Shown one piece after another: positions 1-13,238 of a stretch of 64,000 nt of DNA. Position 1 is the stretch's first letter. Each line of letters opens with the position of its first letter. The position numbers and the translations under genes were made by a program. The notes below the pieces were generated by a model. The model did no database searches. It was not told where the DNA came from and saw only the letters and a list, made by a program, of their open reading frames with translations. Origin of the DNA: Dietzia sp. NCCP-2495 (GTDB lineage: Bacteria > Actinomycetota > Actinomycetes > Mycobacteriales > Mycobacteriaceae); the NCBI RefSeq assembly GCF_026011735.1, contig NZ_BRVN01000001.1, positions 372,001 to 436,000 on the forward strand. Direction: 5' to 3'.

Positions 1-43
1 CCATGACGGGATCGAAACGTGACACGACCTCGGAGAACTCCAT
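1..43 (-). CDS. gatB: Aspartyl/glutamyl-tRNA amidotransferase subunit B, N-terminus only
   Basis: Only the first 14 codons are inside the window, reading MEFSEVVSRFDPVM. This matches the usual opening of actinobacterial GatB, which as I recall reads like EVVxRFxPVLGLEVHVEL, so the gene should continue past the left edge. The ATG lies 10 bp after the pfkA stop on the same strand. GatB is the kinase and tRNA-binding subunit of the GatCAB transamidase, whose GatA and GatC partners are encoded upstream in the same run of genes. The identification rests on a very short match plus position. Confidence 0.72.
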   Translation of the reverse strand, partial: MEFSEVVSRFDPVM

Positions 44-53
44 GCCGAACAAT

Positions 54-1088
54 CTAGCCGAAGAGGCAGGCGGCCTCGCGATAGCGGTCGGTGGGAACGG
101 TCTTGAGCACCGACACCGCGTCCTCTACCGGCACCATCTCGATCGACTCACCGCGCAGCGCGACGATCTGACCGAAATCGCCCCGGTGGACTGCGTGCGC
201 CGCGTGCACGCCGAAGCGGGTCGCCAGCACCCGGTCGTACGCGGTGGGGGTGCCGCCCCGTTGGATGTGCCCCAGCACTGTCGTCCGCACGTCCCGGTCC
301 ATCCGCTCGGCAATCGCGGTGGCCATCTGATCCGCCACCCCCGTGAAGACCTCGTGGCCGAACTGGTCCGTCCCGCCCTGCCGCAGCGTCATCCCCGTCC
401 CCGCCGCGGGGGTGGCGCCCTCGGCGACCACGCAGATCCCGTACGCCTCCCCCATCTGGAAGCGACGCTTCATGACCTTGCAGACGTAGTCGATGTCGAA
501 CGGCTGCTCCGGGATCACGATCATGTGCGCACCCGACGCGAGTCCTGCGTGCAGTGCGATCCATCCGGCGTGCCTGCCCATGACCTCCACCAGCATCACG
601 CGTTCGTGCGACTCTGCGGTGGTGTGCAGACGGTCGATCGCGTCGGCGGCGATGGAGACCGCGGTGTCGAAACCGAAGGTGAAATCGGTCCCGTTCACGT
701 CGTTGTCGATGGTCTTGGGCACCCCCACGACAGGAATACCGTTCTCGGTCAGCCACCGGGCGGCCTTGAGCGTCCCGTCGCCGCCGATCGCCACGAGCGC
801 GTCCAGCGAATGCCGCTCCAGCGTCGCGCGGATCTGCGGCAGGCTCGCCCGCAAGATCTCCGGGTTGAGTCGGCCCGTACCGAGGATCGTGCCACCGCGT
901 AACAGGATGCGGTCGATCTCCTCGTCGTCGTACAACGGCACCGCACGGTCGTCCACCAACCCGGACCACCCGTCCTGGAAACCCAGGACCGGCGAGTCGT
1001 ACTCGGCCCGGGCCGTACGGACCAGCGCACGGATGACCGCGTTGAGGCCGGGGCAGTCGCCACCGGCGGTGAGAACGCCAATGCGCAC
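54..1088 (-). CDS. pfkA: 6-phosphofructokinase, actinobacterial type
   Basis: This 344-residue protein phosphorylates fructose 6-phosphate to fructose 1,6-bisphosphate in glycolysis in the cytoplasm. The N-terminal nucleotide loop [15 protein letters not shown] (residues 7-21) and the substrate/phosphoryl-donor motifs GGDGT (102-106) and PKTIDND (125-131) are intact, as is MGRHAGW near residue 170. Gly105 together with Lys126 is the combination known for actinobacterial group III enzymes, which use ATP although the Lys is typical of pyrophosphate-dependent PFKs. The start is GTG at 1088, preceded by a GAGGAG ribosome-binding site. A possible own -10 (TAGACT, 1119-1124 on the minus strand) lies just upstream, beside the palindrome GACCCCGGGGTC (1129-1140). 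Confidence 0.96.
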   Translation of the reverse strand: MRIGVLTAGGDCPGLNAVIRALVRTARAEYDSPVLGFQDGWSGLVDDRAVPLYDDEEIDRILLRGGTILGTGRLNPEILRASLPQIRATLERHSLDALVAIGGDGTLKAARWLTENGIPVVGVPKTIDNDVNGTDFTFGFDTAVSIAADAIDRLHTTAESHERVMLVEVMGRHAGWIALHAGLASGAHMIVIPEQPFDIDYVCKVMKRRFQMGEAYGICVVAEGATPAAGTGMTLRQGGTDQFGHEVFTGVADQMATAIAERMDRDVRTTVLGHIQRGGTPTAYDRVLATRFGVHAAHAVHRGDFGQIVALRGESIEMVPVEDAVSVLKTVPTDRYREAACLFG

Positions 1089-1138
1089 GTTGCAGCTCCT
1101 CTCGGTCTCCCCCAGGGCAGTCTAGGGCGACCCCGGGG

Positions 1139-2524
1139 TCAGCGTGCCGGGCTCACCGAGTGTTCACCGGTACGGAAGAACATCGTGGCCAGACCGCCGA
1201 GCAACACCACCACGGCCGGAAGGAACATCGCGTCGGCGACGGCCTGGCCCACGTCCCCGTGGGCGACCAGCCGTGCCTGCATCAACGCCCCGATCGCGGC
1301 GGAGCCGAACACCGCGCCGACCTGACGGGTCGTGTTGTAGACACCCGAGCCCGCGCCCGCCGACGCCAGGTCCAGCTGCCGCATCGCAGTGGAAGACGTG
1401 GGTGCCCACACGCAGCCGTTCGCCACGCCCGTCAGGATGATCGGCCCCGTCAGGACGAGCAGCGAGGTCTCCGAGTCCATTACCAGGGCGAGCCAGAAGA
1501 GCGCCACGGCGTACGAGAAGTATCCGATGCTGGTGAAGATCCGGGGATCGAGGCGATCGGCGAGCCGGCCGACCACCGGCGCCAGCACCCCGGCGACCAG
1601 GGCCATCGGGAGCAGCATCAGGCCCGCGGCGGTGGGGCTGAGCCCCTTGACGCCCTGGAGATAGAACATCAGCGGGACCATCGTGCCGGCGGTGACGAAC
1701 CCCACCGTCGACACACTGAAGTTGCCGATAGAGAAGTTGCGGTCCCGGAACAGTCGCAGCGGGACCAGGGGCTCGGTCCGGACCCGGGACTGCCACCACA
1801 GGAACGCGACGAGCGAGAGGGCGCCGGCCATGATCAGCGCGATCGTGGTCCCGCCCCACCCGTGCGACTCGCCCTGTTGGATGCCGTACACGAGGCCGAA
1901 CATTCCCACGGCGGACAGCAGGATCCCCGGCACGTCGTATGAGTGGCCACGCGTGTCCATCTGCGGCACCCACAGCCAGACCAGCACCACCGCGAGGATC
2001 CCGAACGGGATGTTGACGAAGAAGATCCATCGCCAGTCGAGAGTGTCGATGAGCACTCCTCCGGCGACCGGCCCCACGACCGACGCGATACCCGCGACGG
2101 CACCCCACGCGCCCATCGCCGCGCCACGGCGCTCGGGAGCGAACACCCGGGTGATGACGCTGAGGGACTGCGGAGTGAGCAGAGCGGCGCCGAAACCCTG
2201 GAACACCCTCGCCACGATGAGGGTCTCGACGTTCGGCGCGAGCCCACACCACAGCGATGCGGCGGTGAACACGACCAGTCCGGCGATCGCCACGGTCCGG
2301 GGACCGATCTGGTCCCCGAGCCGCCCGGTGAACAGCAGGGGCACCACGTAGGCGAGCAGGTACGCACTCGTCACCCAGATGACCTGGTTGGTGGTGGCGC
2401 CCAGCTGGGTGACGAACGCCTCGGTGGCCACGGCGACGATCGTCTGGTCGACCAGGATCATGAAGAACCCGATGACCAGAGCCGCCATCGCCTTCCACGC
2501 GTCCCGCTCGGGGACAGTGGTCAC
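1139..2524 (-). CDS. MFS drug:H+ antiporter, EmrB/QacA (DHA2, 14-TM) type
   Basis: This 461-residue inner-membrane protein is packed with hydrophobic helices. It carries typical DHA2 signatures: a first helix with [13 protein letters not shown] near residues 22-34 and the cytoplasmic-loop motif [11 protein letters not shown] near 68-78. Proteins of this family export drugs or other small amphipathic compounds using the proton gradient; the substrate cannot be read from sequence. Its GTG start overlaps the gatA stop by 4 bp (GTGA), so it is translationally coupled to gatCA. The M. tuberculosis order I recall (gatC, gatA, pfkA, gatB) lacks it, so it looks like a lineage-specific insertion into a housekeeping operon. 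Confidence 0.9.
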   Translation of the reverse strand: MTTVPERDAWKAMAALVIGFFMILVDQTIVAVATEAFVTQLGATTNQVIWVTSAYLLAYVVPLLFTGRLGDQIGPRTVAIAGLVVFTAASLWCGLAPNVETLIVARVFQGFGAALLTPQSLSVITRVFAPERRGAAMGAWGAVAGIASVVGPVAGGVLIDTLDWRWIFFVNIPFGILAVVLVWLWVPQMDTRGHSYDVPGILLSAVGMFGLVYGIQQGESHGWGGTTIALIMAGALSLVAFLWWQSRVRTEPLVPLRLFRDRNFSIGNFSVSTVGFVTAGTMVPLMFYLQGVKGLSPTAAGLMLLPMALVAGVLAPVVGRLADRLDPRIFTSIGYFSYAVALFWLALVMDSETSLLVLTGPIILTGVANGCVWAPTSSTAMRQLDLASAGAGSGVYNTTRQVGAVFGSAAIGALMQARLVAHGDVGQAVADAMFLPAVVVLLGGLATMFFRTGEHSVSPAR

Positions 2525-3975
2525 GCGATCGCGCCCCTCGCGGCCTCATAGGCGGCACCGACGCGGTACAGGCGGTCGTCAGCCAGCGCCGGCGCCATGA
2601 TCTGGAGGCCAGCGGGCAGGCCGTCGACCAGGCCGGAAGGCACGGACATGCCGCAGTGACCGGCCAGGTTCAACGGGAGCGTGCACAGGTCGAACTGGTA
2701 CATCGCGACCGGGTCCTCCACCTTGTCCCCCAGCGGGAACGCGGTGGTGGGCGTCGTGGGTGACACCAACACGTCGACCTTCTCGTATGCGGCGTCGAAG
2801 TCGCGGGCGATGAGCGTGCGGACCTTCTGCGCCTGGCCGTAGAAGGCGTCGTAGTAGCCGGCCGACAGGGCGTAGGTCCCCAGGATGATGCGGCGCTTGA
2901 CCTCGGGGCCCAGCCCCGCCTCACGGCTCGCGGCCATGACCTGGTCGGCCGATCCGTCGCCCGTCCGCAGTCCGTACCGCATGGCGTCGAAGCGGGCGAG
3001 GTTGCTGGAGACCTCGGACGGGAGGATGAGGTAGTACGCGGGCAGTGCGTAGACGAAGTTCGGGCACGAGACCTCGACCACCTCGGCGCCGAGACCCTGA
3101 AGCGTCTCCACGGCGGTGCGGAACGATTCCTCCACCCCGGACTGGTAGCCGTCCCCGGCGAACTCCCGCACGACCCCCACCCGGACTCCCTTGAGGTCTC
3201 CGGTGGCGCCGGCACGCGATGCGGCGACAATGTCAGGGATCTGCACGTCCAGGCTGGTCGAGTCGCGCGGATCGTGCCCGGCGATCACCTGGTGCAGCAG
3301 CGCAGTGTCCTCGACGGTGCGTCCACAGGGACCGCCCTGGTCGAGCGACGAGGCGCAGGCCACGAGCCCGTAGCGCGAGACCGTGCCATAGGTGGGCTTG
3401 ACGCCGACGGTGGCGGTGAGTGCGGCGGGCTGACGGATGGATCCGCCGGTGTCGGTTCCGATGGCCAGCGGCGCCTGGTGCGAGGCGAGCGCCGCGGCGG
3501 AGCCACCGCCAGAGCCGCCCGCGGTCCGCGACCGGTCCCACGGGTTCCGTGTCGGGCCGTACGCGGAGTTCTCCGTGGAGGACCCCATCGCGAACTCGTC
3601 CATGTTCGTCTTGCCCAGGATCGGGATCCCGGCCTCGCGGAGCCTTGCCGTCACCGTCGCGTCGTAGGGCGACATGTAGCCTTCGAGCATCTTCGATCCG
3701 CACGTGGTGGGCGCGTCGGTGGTGGTGAAGACGTCTTTGAGGGCGAGCGGAACGCCGGCCAGCGGGCCGAGTTCCTCGCCGGCCGCGAGGCGCGCGTCAA
3801 CGGCACGGGCCGCGTCCAGCGCGGCGTCGGCGCCGACGTGGAGGAAGGCGTTGATCTCGCCGTCGACCTTCTCGATCTGGTCGAGGTGCGCACGGGTGAC
3901 CTCCTCCGAGGACACCTCCCGCGCGGCGATCCGGCCCGCCAGGTCGGCGGCGGTGGCGGTGGTGAGCTCGGTCAT
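2521..3975 (-). CDS. gatA: Asp-tRNA(Asn)/Glu-tRNA(Gln) amidotransferase subunit A
   Basis: This 484-residue amidase-signature enzyme hydrolyses glutamine to supply ammonia for converting Glu-tRNA(Gln) and/or Asp-tRNA(Asn) to the amidated forms. The Ser-cisSer-Lys triad is visible: Lys80 ([10 protein letters not shown]), Ser155 in the GGSGGGS loop (153-159), and the nucleophile Ser179 in [13 protein letters not shown]. Length and motifs match the family. The ATG at 3975 overlaps the gatC stop by 4 bp. Here gatB is separated from gatA by an MFS gene and pfkA. Confidence 0.97.
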   Translation of the reverse strand: MTELTTATAADLAGRIAAREVSSEEVTRAHLDQIEKVDGEINAFLHVGADAALDAARAVDARLAAGEELGPLAGVPLALKDVFTTTDAPTTCGSKMLEGYMSPYDATVTARLREAGIPILGKTNMDEFAMGSSTENSAYGPTRNPWDRSRTAGGSGGGSAAALASHQAPLAIGTDTGGSIRQPAALTATVGVKPTYGTVSRYGLVACASSLDQGGPCGRTVEDTALLHQVIAGHDPRDSTSLDVQIPDIVAASRAGATGDLKGVRVGVVREFAGDGYQSGVEESFRTAVETLQGLGAEVVEVSCPNFVYALPAYYLILPSEVSSNLARFDAMRYGLRTGDGSADQVMAASREAGLGPEVKRRIILGTYALSAGYYDAFYGQAQKVRTLIARDFDAAYEKVDVLVSPTTPTTAFPLGDKVEDPVAMYQFDLCTLPLNLAGHCGMSVPSGLVDGLPAGLQIMAPALADDRLYRVGAAYEAARGAIA

Positions 3976-4271
3976 GCGTCCTCTCCCAGGATCTGCGGAA
4001 CCTCGAAGCGTTGCTGGTCGGCGGCCGGCGCCTGGTCGAGCGCCTGGTCCGGCGTCAGCCCGGGGGTGACGACGTCCTCCCGGTACACGTTGGCGATCGC
4101 GGTGGGATGGCTCATCGCCGGGACGTCGTCCGCGGCGACCTCGGAGACGGCCTGCACGTGGCCGAGGATGTCGGTGAGCTGCTGCGCGAAGGAATCCAAC
4201 TCGGATTCGCTGAGCTCCAGACGTGACAACCTGGCGAGATGCGCGACATCACCGCGTGAGATCGAGGTCAC
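3972..4271 (-). CDS. gatC: Asp-tRNA(Asn)/Glu-tRNA(Gln) amidotransferase subunit C
   Basis: This 99-residue protein matches GatC: it starts with [18 protein letters not shown], has [16 protein letters not shown] in the middle, and ends with a proline-rich tail. GatC wraps around GatA and stabilises the GatAB complex. The start is GTG at 4271, preceded by an AAAGGGG Shine-Dalgarno. A candidate -10 element TAGGCT lies at 4310-4315 on the minus strand, which would make this the first gene of the gatC-gatA-MFS-pfkA-gatB transcript. Confidence 0.96.
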   Translation of the reverse strand: MTSISRGDVAHLARLSRLELSESELDSFAQQLTDILGHVQAVSEVAADDVPAMSHPTAIANVYREDVVTPGLTPDQALDQAPAADQQRFEVPQILGEDA

Positions 4272-4347
4272 GTGCCTGCCCCTTTCCGTGACGTGGTCGG
4301 TACCGGGCCAGCCTAGTCAGCCCGGATCGGTGCGGCACAATGGGTAT

Positions 4348-5001
4348 ATGTCTTATCTGCTTCGCGTCCTGCTCCCCGACCGACCGGGAAGCCTGGGATC
4401 CCTCGCGGTGGCCCTGGGTTCGGTGGGCGCGGACATCATCAGCCTCGACGTGGTGGACCGGTTCGACGGTGTCGCGGTGGACGACATCGTGGTGGACGTG
4501 CCACACGCGACGTTCCCGGACACCCTCATCACCGCGGCCGAGAACCTCGACGGGGTGATGGTGGATTCCCTGCGCCCGTTCAGCGGGATCCTCGACGCTC
4601 ACCGCGAGCTCGAGTTGGTCGACGCGGTGGCGGGCGCCGGCGCGGGTGCCGCGCAGCTGATCGCCGACGAACTGCCCAATGCCCTGCGTGTCGGATGGGC
4701 GCTGGTCGTCGACGTCTCCGGCGACGCCTCTCACCTGGTGGCGCGCGGCGAGGCCGCTCCCCAGTGGGAGAGCGGCCGGGTCGACGCCCTGCGCGGGTTG
4801 GAGCGTGCGGTCGCGCTCGTTGACGACGACGACACGGTGCCGGCGGAATGGTCCGCCATGGACACCGCCCTCGCGGCGGCGCCGCTGCCGGCTGGCCACG
4901 TTCTCGTCGTGGGCAGACCGGGTGGGCCGTCTTTCCGGGCGTCGGAGATCGCCAGGCTCGGCTACCTCACCGGGATCCTGCGGACTCTCCGGACGGGCTG
5001 A
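4348..5001 (+). CDS. ACT-domain amino-acid-binding protein
   Basis: This 217-residue protein opens with an ACT fold (about residues 3-70): MSYLLRVLLPDRPGSLG, then a second strand ending IISLDVVDR. ACT domains bind amino acids and regulate metabolic enzymes, but no catalytic domain follows, so the role is unknown. The middle and C-terminal part (residues 90-217) resembles no domain I can name. The ATG at 4348 is chosen because the ACT fold begins there. There is no ribosome-binding site, but CACAAT at 4336-4341 sits 6 nt upstream as a possible leaderless -10. The gene is divergent from gatC, as for Rv3013 next to gatC in M. tuberculosis (recalled order). Confidence 0.86.
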   Translation: MSYLLRVLLPDRPGSLGSLAVALGSVGADIISLDVVDRFDGVAVDDIVVDVPHATFPDTLITAAENLDGVMVDSLRPFSGILDAHRELELVDAVAGAGAGAAQLIADELPNALRVGWALVVDVSGDASHLVARGEAAPQWESGRVDALRGLERAVALVDDDDTVPAEWSAMDTALAAAPLPAGHVLVVGRPGGPSFRASEIARLGYLTGILRTLRTG

Positions 5002-5003
5002 CG

Positions 5004-5309
5004 ATGCGCACCGCGGCGATGGTCACGACGACAGCGATCGCTGCTGGCACTGTCCCGCACGTGCTGGTGCTCACCCGCCGGATCCCCTTCACCTCACTGG
5101 CAGGTGGCCGCGTGGCGGACGAGCATCGTGCACAGACTGCATCGGCGGCGAGTATCCCCCTGCTCGCCGCGGAGGCCTGCCTCGCCCTGTGGGCCGGACG
5201 CCACCCGACGCACGCGCGACAGGTGGGCACCGATTTCGAGCGCAGGTACGCGGCACCGCTGTGCGCTCTGTGGCTCGCCGGCGCTGCCGGACTGGCCGCC
5301 GGGTACTAG
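5004..5309 (+). CDS. Small hypothetical membrane-associated protein
   Basis: This 101-residue protein starts with ATG 2 bp after the stop of the ACT-domain gene, so it is probably co-transcribed. An N-terminal hydrophobic stretch (residues 2-20, ending before VLVLTRRIPF) and two later ones (IPLLAAEACLALWAG; LCALWLAGAAGLAAGY at the very C-terminus) suggest two or three short membrane segments. I do not recognise the family. It is convergent with the next gene, 22 bp away. Confidence 0.6.
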   Translation: MRTAAMVTTTAIAAGTVPHVLVLTRRIPFTSLAGGRVADEHRAQTASAASIPLLAAEACLALWAGRHPTHARQVGTDFERRYAAPLCALWLAGAAGLAAGY

Positions 5310-5331
5310 GCCCCGGACTCGGCGCGGACCG

Positions 5332-8656
<3,325 letters not shown>

Positions 8657-8730
8657 CCGAATCGATCTGATCCGGCTGGTCCGCGTGCACCGCTCGGCAC
8701 CGTCCGGAACGCGTGAGTTGCTCTCCCGAC

Positions 8731-9813
8731 CTATTCGGCGACGCGCGGCGCGGTCTCCGCGACCGACCTGGCACCGGCCAGGGCACGGGTGGCGGCGGCC
8801 GCGCTGCCGGTCATCTGCTCCTCGGTAGGCGTCAACGTCAGTTGGTGCAAGCTCTCGTAGCGGGGGGCCGACAACCGATCCATCAGATGCAGAAGTTCTC
8901 GGGCGGCATGCTCTGCCCCGGAGGACGCGTCGGGCCAACCTCGTCCGTCGGGCGAGCCCTCCAGTTGCAGGATCCGCCCCGCGCCGAGCACCATTCCCGC
9001 GGCATCCAGGGCGTCGTGCGAGCTCGCTCGGCGGAGGGGCTCTGCCGCGAGGCAGAGGCCGTCGAGTGCGGCCTCGTCCGCAGGCGGCTCGGCGAACGCC
9101 GTGTACAGCGCCGGAGCATCAGGTCCGGACGCGGTGGGCACGCGGAGAAGGATCTCGTCGACACCGCCCGCCCGCAGTGAGTCGGCGAACCGGCACAACG
9201 CCAGCCCGATCTGGTCCACGGAGACGGCGGGTACCGGGTCGAAGGTGCTCGGAGCCGGAACGGTACCGGCAGCGACCCGCCAGAGCAGGGGTTCGTCGAG
9301 GATGATCCTCGACCCGGTCCGGAGCCGGCCGGCGAGTCCGGTGGCGAACCGCGATACGCCCTCGGCGAGCGATGCGGCCACGTCCCGACGGGCTCCGCGG
9401 TCCGACGAGACCGGCATACCGGAGGCGAGTTCAAGTCCGGCGGTGAGCGACCACGGTCCCCGGATCCGTACCTGCAGTAGCCGCGCGTCGTCCACCGGGT
9501 CCGCTTCGGGATCACGGACCAGTTCGTCGGCCTCCTCGAGCGCGTCGCTGTCGCGGTCCAGGAGGTCTGCGGCCACCCTGGCCAACCTGCCCGGTGAACT
9601 CGCCAGACGCCAGCCGCGGGGCGACACGTCGACGGGGAGGTCGACGAGCATCGCCGCGGTCCGGCCCATGAGGTCAGTACCGGGGCCCCGGTCCGTGAGC
9701 TCGGGGAGGTACGGCAGCGCGTGGCATTCACCCATCACTATCCGGGCCGCCTCCCGGGGGTCGGTCCCCGGCATCGGGCCCGGCCCGGTGCTCGACGGTG
9801 CCCGCCGCGTCAC
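8731..9813 (-). CDS. MetE C-terminal-like protein (cobalamin-independent methionine synthase family)
   Basis: This 360-residue protein resembles the catalytic-domain-only methionine-synthase-like proteins of Actinobacteria. The N-terminal [13 protein letters not shown] (about residues 27-39) and [17 protein letters not shown] are typical. Full MetE is about 750 residues, so this is a single-domain relative. I cannot identify the His/Cys/Glu/Cys zinc set with confidence, so methyltransferase activity is unproven. It overlaps mnmA by 4 bp, in an operon with tRNA-thiolation genes. I recall Rv3015c in the same setting beside ligA. Confidence 0.75.
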   Translation of the reverse strand: MTRRAPSSTGPGPMPGTDPREAARIVMGECHALPYLPELTDRGPGTDLMGRTAAMLVDLPVDVSPRGWRLASSPGRLARVAADLLDRDSDALEEADELVRDPEADPVDDARLLQVRIRGPWSLTAGLELASGMPVSSDRGARRDVAASLAEGVSRFATGLAGRLRTGSRIILDEPLLWRVAAGTVPAPSTFDPVPAVSVDQIGLALCRFADSLRAGGVDEILLRVPTASGPDAPALYTAFAEPPADEAALDGLCLAAEPLRRASSHDALDAAGMVLGAGRILQLEGSPDGRGWPDASSGAEHAARELLHLMDRLSAPRYESLHQLTLTPTEEQMTGSAAAATRALAGARSVAETAPRVAE

Positions 9814-10940
9814 CGTTCCCTGGCTTCCGGCCGTGCGGACGAGATCGTCCCGCTCCCCAGAACCCGATCCCCGCCGGGATCGGGCTGGTAGAGCACGGCG
9901 GCCTGTCCCGGCGCGACACCACGGACCGGGGTGTCGAGCGTGATCTCCAGCCGGGCGTCGGCGCCCTCGCCGACCCTGCGTACGTGGCCGGGCGTCGCCT
10001 CACCGTGCGCGCGGATCTGGACCCGGCAGTCCGCCTCGCGGATCTCCTCGTCGACCAGCCAGTAAGGCGAGGTCGCGGTCATCCGGGACGACAGCAGATG
10101 ATCCGCGCCCCCGACCGTGACCGTCCCGGTCTCGGCGTCGATGGCGGTGACGTAGCGGGGCTGCCCGTCTGCCGCCGGCGCTTCCAGTCCGAGGCCCTTA
10201 CGTTGACCGATCGTGAACCCGTGGACGCCCTCGTGCCTTCCGAGTTCGTCTCCGCTGTCGGCGTCGATCATCGCGCCGGGGCGCAGGCCGATTCGCGCGC
10301 CGAGAAAGGCTCGGGTGTCGCCCGACGGGATGAAGCAGATGTCGTGGCTGTCCGGCTTCGAAGCGACGGAGAACCCCGCCGCCTCGGCCTCGGCGCGGAT
10401 CTCCGGCTTCGTCGTGTCCCCCAGGGGGAACATCGAATGGGCCAGCTGGCGGGGCGTGAGCACGCCCAGGACATAGGACTGGTCCTTGGCCTCGTCGACC
10501 GCTCGCCGCAGAACAGGACGAGTGGTGCCGTCGGGCAGTTCCTCGTGGGACAGGCGAGCGTAGTGCCCGGTCGCTACGGCGTCGAACCCCAGGGCCATCC
10601 CGCGGTCGAGGAGCGCCTCGAACTTGATGCGCTCATTGCAGCGCAGGCACGGATTGGGGGTTTCTCCCCGGGCGTAGGAGTCGACGAAGTCGTCGATCAC
10701 GTCGGCACGGAACCGTTCGGCGAAGTCCCACACGTAGAACGGGATGCCGAGCATGTCGGCGACGCGACGCGCGTCTCCGGCGTCCTCCCGGGAGCAGCAG
10801 CCGCGTGATCCGGTCCGCAGTGTCGCCGGGTCGGCGCTGAGCGCGAGATGCACACCCACGACATCGTGTCCCGCGGCCACGGCGCGCGCGGCGGCGACAG
10901 CGGAATCCACGCCACCACTCATCGCGGCGAGAACTCTCAT
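9810..10940 (-). CDS. mnmA: tRNA 2-thiouridylase MnmA
   Basis: This 376-residue enzyme adenylates and then thiolates U34 of tRNA-Lys, -Glu and -Gln. It has the PP-loop [11 protein letters not shown] (7-17), the nucleophilic cysteine Cys101 in CNERIKF, and the second catalytic cysteine Cys203 in [17 protein letters not shown]. The start ATG at 10940 begins exactly at the PP-loop strand ([13 protein letters not shown]) and overlaps the cysteine desulfurase stop by 4 bp. Sulfur is presumably delivered by that neighbouring enzyme. Confidence 0.96.
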   Translation of the reverse strand: MRVLAAMSGGVDSAVAAARAVAAGHDVVGVHLALSADPATLRTGSRGCCSREDAGDARRVADMLGIPFYVWDFAERFRADVIDDFVDSYARGETPNPCLRCNERIKFEALLDRGMALGFDAVATGHYARLSHEELPDGTTRPVLRRAVDEAKDQSYVLGVLTPRQLAHSMFPLGDTTKPEIRAEAEAAGFSVASKPDSHDICFIPSGDTRAFLGARIGLRPGAMIDADSGDELGRHEGVHGFTIGQRKGLGLEAPAADGQPRYVTAIDAETGTVTVGGADHLLSSRMTATSPYWLVDEEIREADCRVQIRAHGEATPGHVRRVGEGADARLEITLDTPVRGVAPGQAAVLYQPDPGGDRVLGSGTISSARPEARER

Positions 10941-12133
10941 GACGCCTCCACTCCTGCACTCGACAGCCCGAGACCTGCCACCCTCGCGCGCTCGACCGCG
11001 GGGCCGAGGGCGGCGATGGTCGCGTCCACGTCGGCGTCCGTGCTGGTGTGTCCCAGGCTCAATCTCAGGCTGCTCCGCGCGGCGGCGTCGTCGGCACCGG
11101 TCGCGAGCAGCACGTGACTCGGTTCGGCCACGCCAGCGGTGCACGCCGACCCCGTCGAGCACTCGATCCCGGCGGCGTCCAGCAAGAGGATGAGCGACTC
11201 CCCGGAGCAGCCGGGGAAGGTCAGGTTGGCGATACCGGGCAGCCGGTCTCCCCCGCCGTTCGGGATCACGTCGGGCACGGCGTGACGGATCCCGTCCACG
11301 AGACGGTCACGGAGCGCCGACAGACGCCGGGCTTCCCCCTCCATATCGGCGACGGCCGCGTCGAGGGCGGCGGCCAGTGCCACCACACCGGGCACGTTCA
11401 CCGAGCCCGAGCGGAGGTCACGCTCCTGGCCGCCGCCGAATCCGATGGGCTCGCACGTCGCACTCCGGTCCAGCAGGAGCGCACCCACTCCCAATGGGCC
11501 ACCGAACTTGTGCGCGGACAGGCTCAACGACGTGACACCCAGCGCGGAGAAATCCACGGGGACGTGGCCGACCACCTGAACCGCGTCGGTGTGCACCGCC
11601 GCACCGGCGGACCGGGCCTCGGCGGCGATCGCCGCCACGTCGCTGAGAGTGCCGATCTCGTTGTTGCCGAGCATGGTCGCGATCAGGGCCAAGCGCTCGC
11701 CCACCTCGTCGGCCAACTCGGCGACCGTCTCGGGTCTCACCTCGCCCCGACCGTCGACGGGCAGGACCCGCACGTCCCGGCTCCCACCGCGGTCGGTCGA
11801 CAGGTGTTCCGCCGCGTCGAGCACCGAATGGTGCTCGGTAGCGCCGACGGCGATCACGTCACCGGTCGCGCCTGCGGCGAGTCCGAGCACGGCGATGTTG
11901 TCCGCCTCCGTCCCGCCGGAGGTGAACACGACCTCGGAGGGACGGCAGCCCAGGTGGTGCGCCACCGCCTCGCGTGACTCCTCGACGCGGCGTCTCGCGA
12001 GGCGTCCGGAGCCGTGGAGTGACGACGCGTTCCCCACGAACGAGGCGGCCTCGGCGTAGGCGGCGATGGCCGCGGGACGCATCGGCGTGGTGGCGGCATG
12101 GTCCAGATAGTGGACATCTCGGGTGGTGCGCAT
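10937..12133 (-). CDS. iscS: Cysteine desulfurase, IscS/NifS family
   Basis: This 398-residue PLP enzyme converts cysteine to alanine and an enzyme-bound persulfide. The PLP lysine is Lys209 ([12 protein letters not shown]), the persulfide cysteine is Cys331 ([10 protein letters not shown]), and the cofactor-site motifs TSGGTEADN (71-79) and ATEHHSV (98-104) are present. The ATG at 12133 is chosen because homology begins at [11 protein letters not shown]. It lies upstream of and overlaps mnmA, so tRNA thiolation is the likely main client. Fe-S assembly cannot be excluded. Confidence 0.95.
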   Translation of the reverse strand: MRTTRDVHYLDHAATTPMRPAAIAAYAEAASFVGNASSLHGSGRLARRRVEESREAVAHHLGCRPSEVVFTSGGTEADNIAVLGLAAGATGDVIAVGATEHHSVLDAAEHLSTDRGGSRDVRVLPVDGRGEVRPETVAELADEVGERLALIATMLGNNEIGTLSDVAAIAAEARSAGAAVHTDAVQVVGHVPVDFSALGVTSLSLSAHKFGGPLGVGALLLDRSATCEPIGFGGGQERDLRSGSVNVPGVVALAAALDAAVADMEGEARRLSALRDRLVDGIRHAVPDVIPNGGGDRLPGIANLTFPGCSGESLILLLDAAGIECSTGSACTAGVAEPSHVLLATGADDAAARSSLRLSLGHTSTDADVDATIAALGPAVERARVAGLGLSSAGVEAS

Positions 12134-12160
12134 ATCGCAGGCAAGGATACGCCGGAAAGA

Positions 12161-12197
12161 CCGGAACCCCGGCACCGCAGGGGTGCCGGGGTTCCGG
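12161..12197 (-). terminator. Intrinsic terminator after etfB-etfA
   Basis: A perfect 16-bp inverted repeat (CCGGAACCCCGGCACC at 12161-12176 and its complement at 12182-12197) has a 5-nt loop. On the minus strand it is followed by TCTTTCC. It lies 43 bp past the etfA stop and before the iscS start, separating the two operons. Confidence 0.8.
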
Positions 12198-12239
12198 ACC
12201 GGGCGAGCAGGCGCGAAGGCGCCGCTCGTCAACAGCGAC

Positions 12240-13190
12240 TCACTTGCGGGCGTTGACGGCCTCGGTGAGCTGCGGGGCGACGTTGAACAGGTCGCCCACG
12301 ATGCCGTAGTCCGCGATCTCGAAGATCGGGGCTTCTTCGTCCTTGTTGACCGCGACGATCGTCTTGGACGTCTGCATGCCGGCGCGGTGCTGGATGGCGC
12401 CGGAGATGCCCAGGGCGATGTACAGCTGCGGCGAGACCGTCTTACCGGTCTGACCGACCTGGAACTGGCCCGGGTAGTAGCCGGAGTCGACTGCGGCACG
12501 CGACGCACCGACGGCGGCCTTGAGCGAGTCGGCGAGCGGCTCGACGACCTCGGTGAACTTCTCGGCCGAGCCGACGCCACGACCACCGGAGACCACGATG
12601 GTGGCCTCGGTGAGCTCGGGACGGTCGCCGCCCACGATCGGGTTGCGCGAGGTGATCTTGGCGGCGTTCTCGGGCTCGGGGACCTGGACCTCGACGATCT
12701 CGCCGGCACCGGCGGTCGCCTCGGCCTCGACGGCGCCGGGGCGCACGACGTAGACGGGGGTGTCGCCGGAGACCGTCGCGTCGACGGTGAAGGCACCACC
12801 GAAGATCGAGTGGACGGCCGAGCCGTCCTGGCGGATCTCGATGACGTCGCAAAGCACGCCCGAGCCGGTCCGGGCCGCCAGACGGCCGGCGAGCTCCTTG
12901 CCCTCGGCGGTGGCGGCGAGCAGGACCGCGGCCGCGCCCTGCTCGGCCAGGCCGGCGAGGACGTCGACCTTGGGTGCGACGACGTAGTTCTGGACGTTGT
13001 CCCCCTCGGCGGCGTAGATCTTCTCGGCGCCCCCGGCCTTGAGCTCCTCGGCGAGCGAGGTGGCGACGCCGCTGTCGCCGAAGACGACGGCGGCCGGCTC
13101 ACCGAGCGCACGCGCGGCGGTCAGCAGCTCCAGGGTCGCCTTCTTGAGTTCGCCGTCGACGTGCTCGACCGCGACGAGTACTTCAGCCAT
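12240..13190 (-). CDS. etfA: Electron transfer flavoprotein subunit alpha
   Basis: This 316-residue FAD-binding subunit passes electrons from acyl-CoA dehydrogenases toward the quinone pool. The N-terminal domain starts [23 protein letters not shown]. The conserved C-terminal FAD domain (about residues 195-310) includes [48 protein letters not shown] and [10 protein letters not shown]. The AAGGAGA ribosome-binding site fits the ATG at 13190. It is co-transcribed with etfB 48 bp upstream. Confidence 0.97.
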   Translation of the reverse strand: MAEVLVAVEHVDGELKKATLELLTAARALGEPAAVVFGDSGVATSLAEELKAGGAEKIYAAEGDNVQNYVVAPKVDVLAGLAEQGAAAVLLAATAEGKELAGRLAARTGSGVLCDVIEIRQDGSAVHSIFGGAFTVDATVSGDTPVYVVRPGAVEAEATAGAGEIVEVQVPEPENAAKITSRNPIVGGDRPELTEATIVVSGGRGVGSAEKFTEVVEPLADSLKAAVGASRAAVDSGYYPGQFQVGQTGKTVSPQLYIALGISGAIQHRAGMQTSKTIVAVNKDEEAPIFEIADYGIVGDLFNVAPQLTEAVNARK

Positions 13191-13238
13191 TGTGGATTCT
13201 CCTTGGAATGTCTTGGGCAGTCGGTCCGGGACCGGAGA

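Noticed and set aside
10937-13111. Cysteine desulfurase extended by more than 300 N-terminal residues
   Set aside because: The extra part is antiparallel to nothing functional, is Pro/Arg/Ser-rich, and lies in an alternate frame of etfA across the strong terminator.
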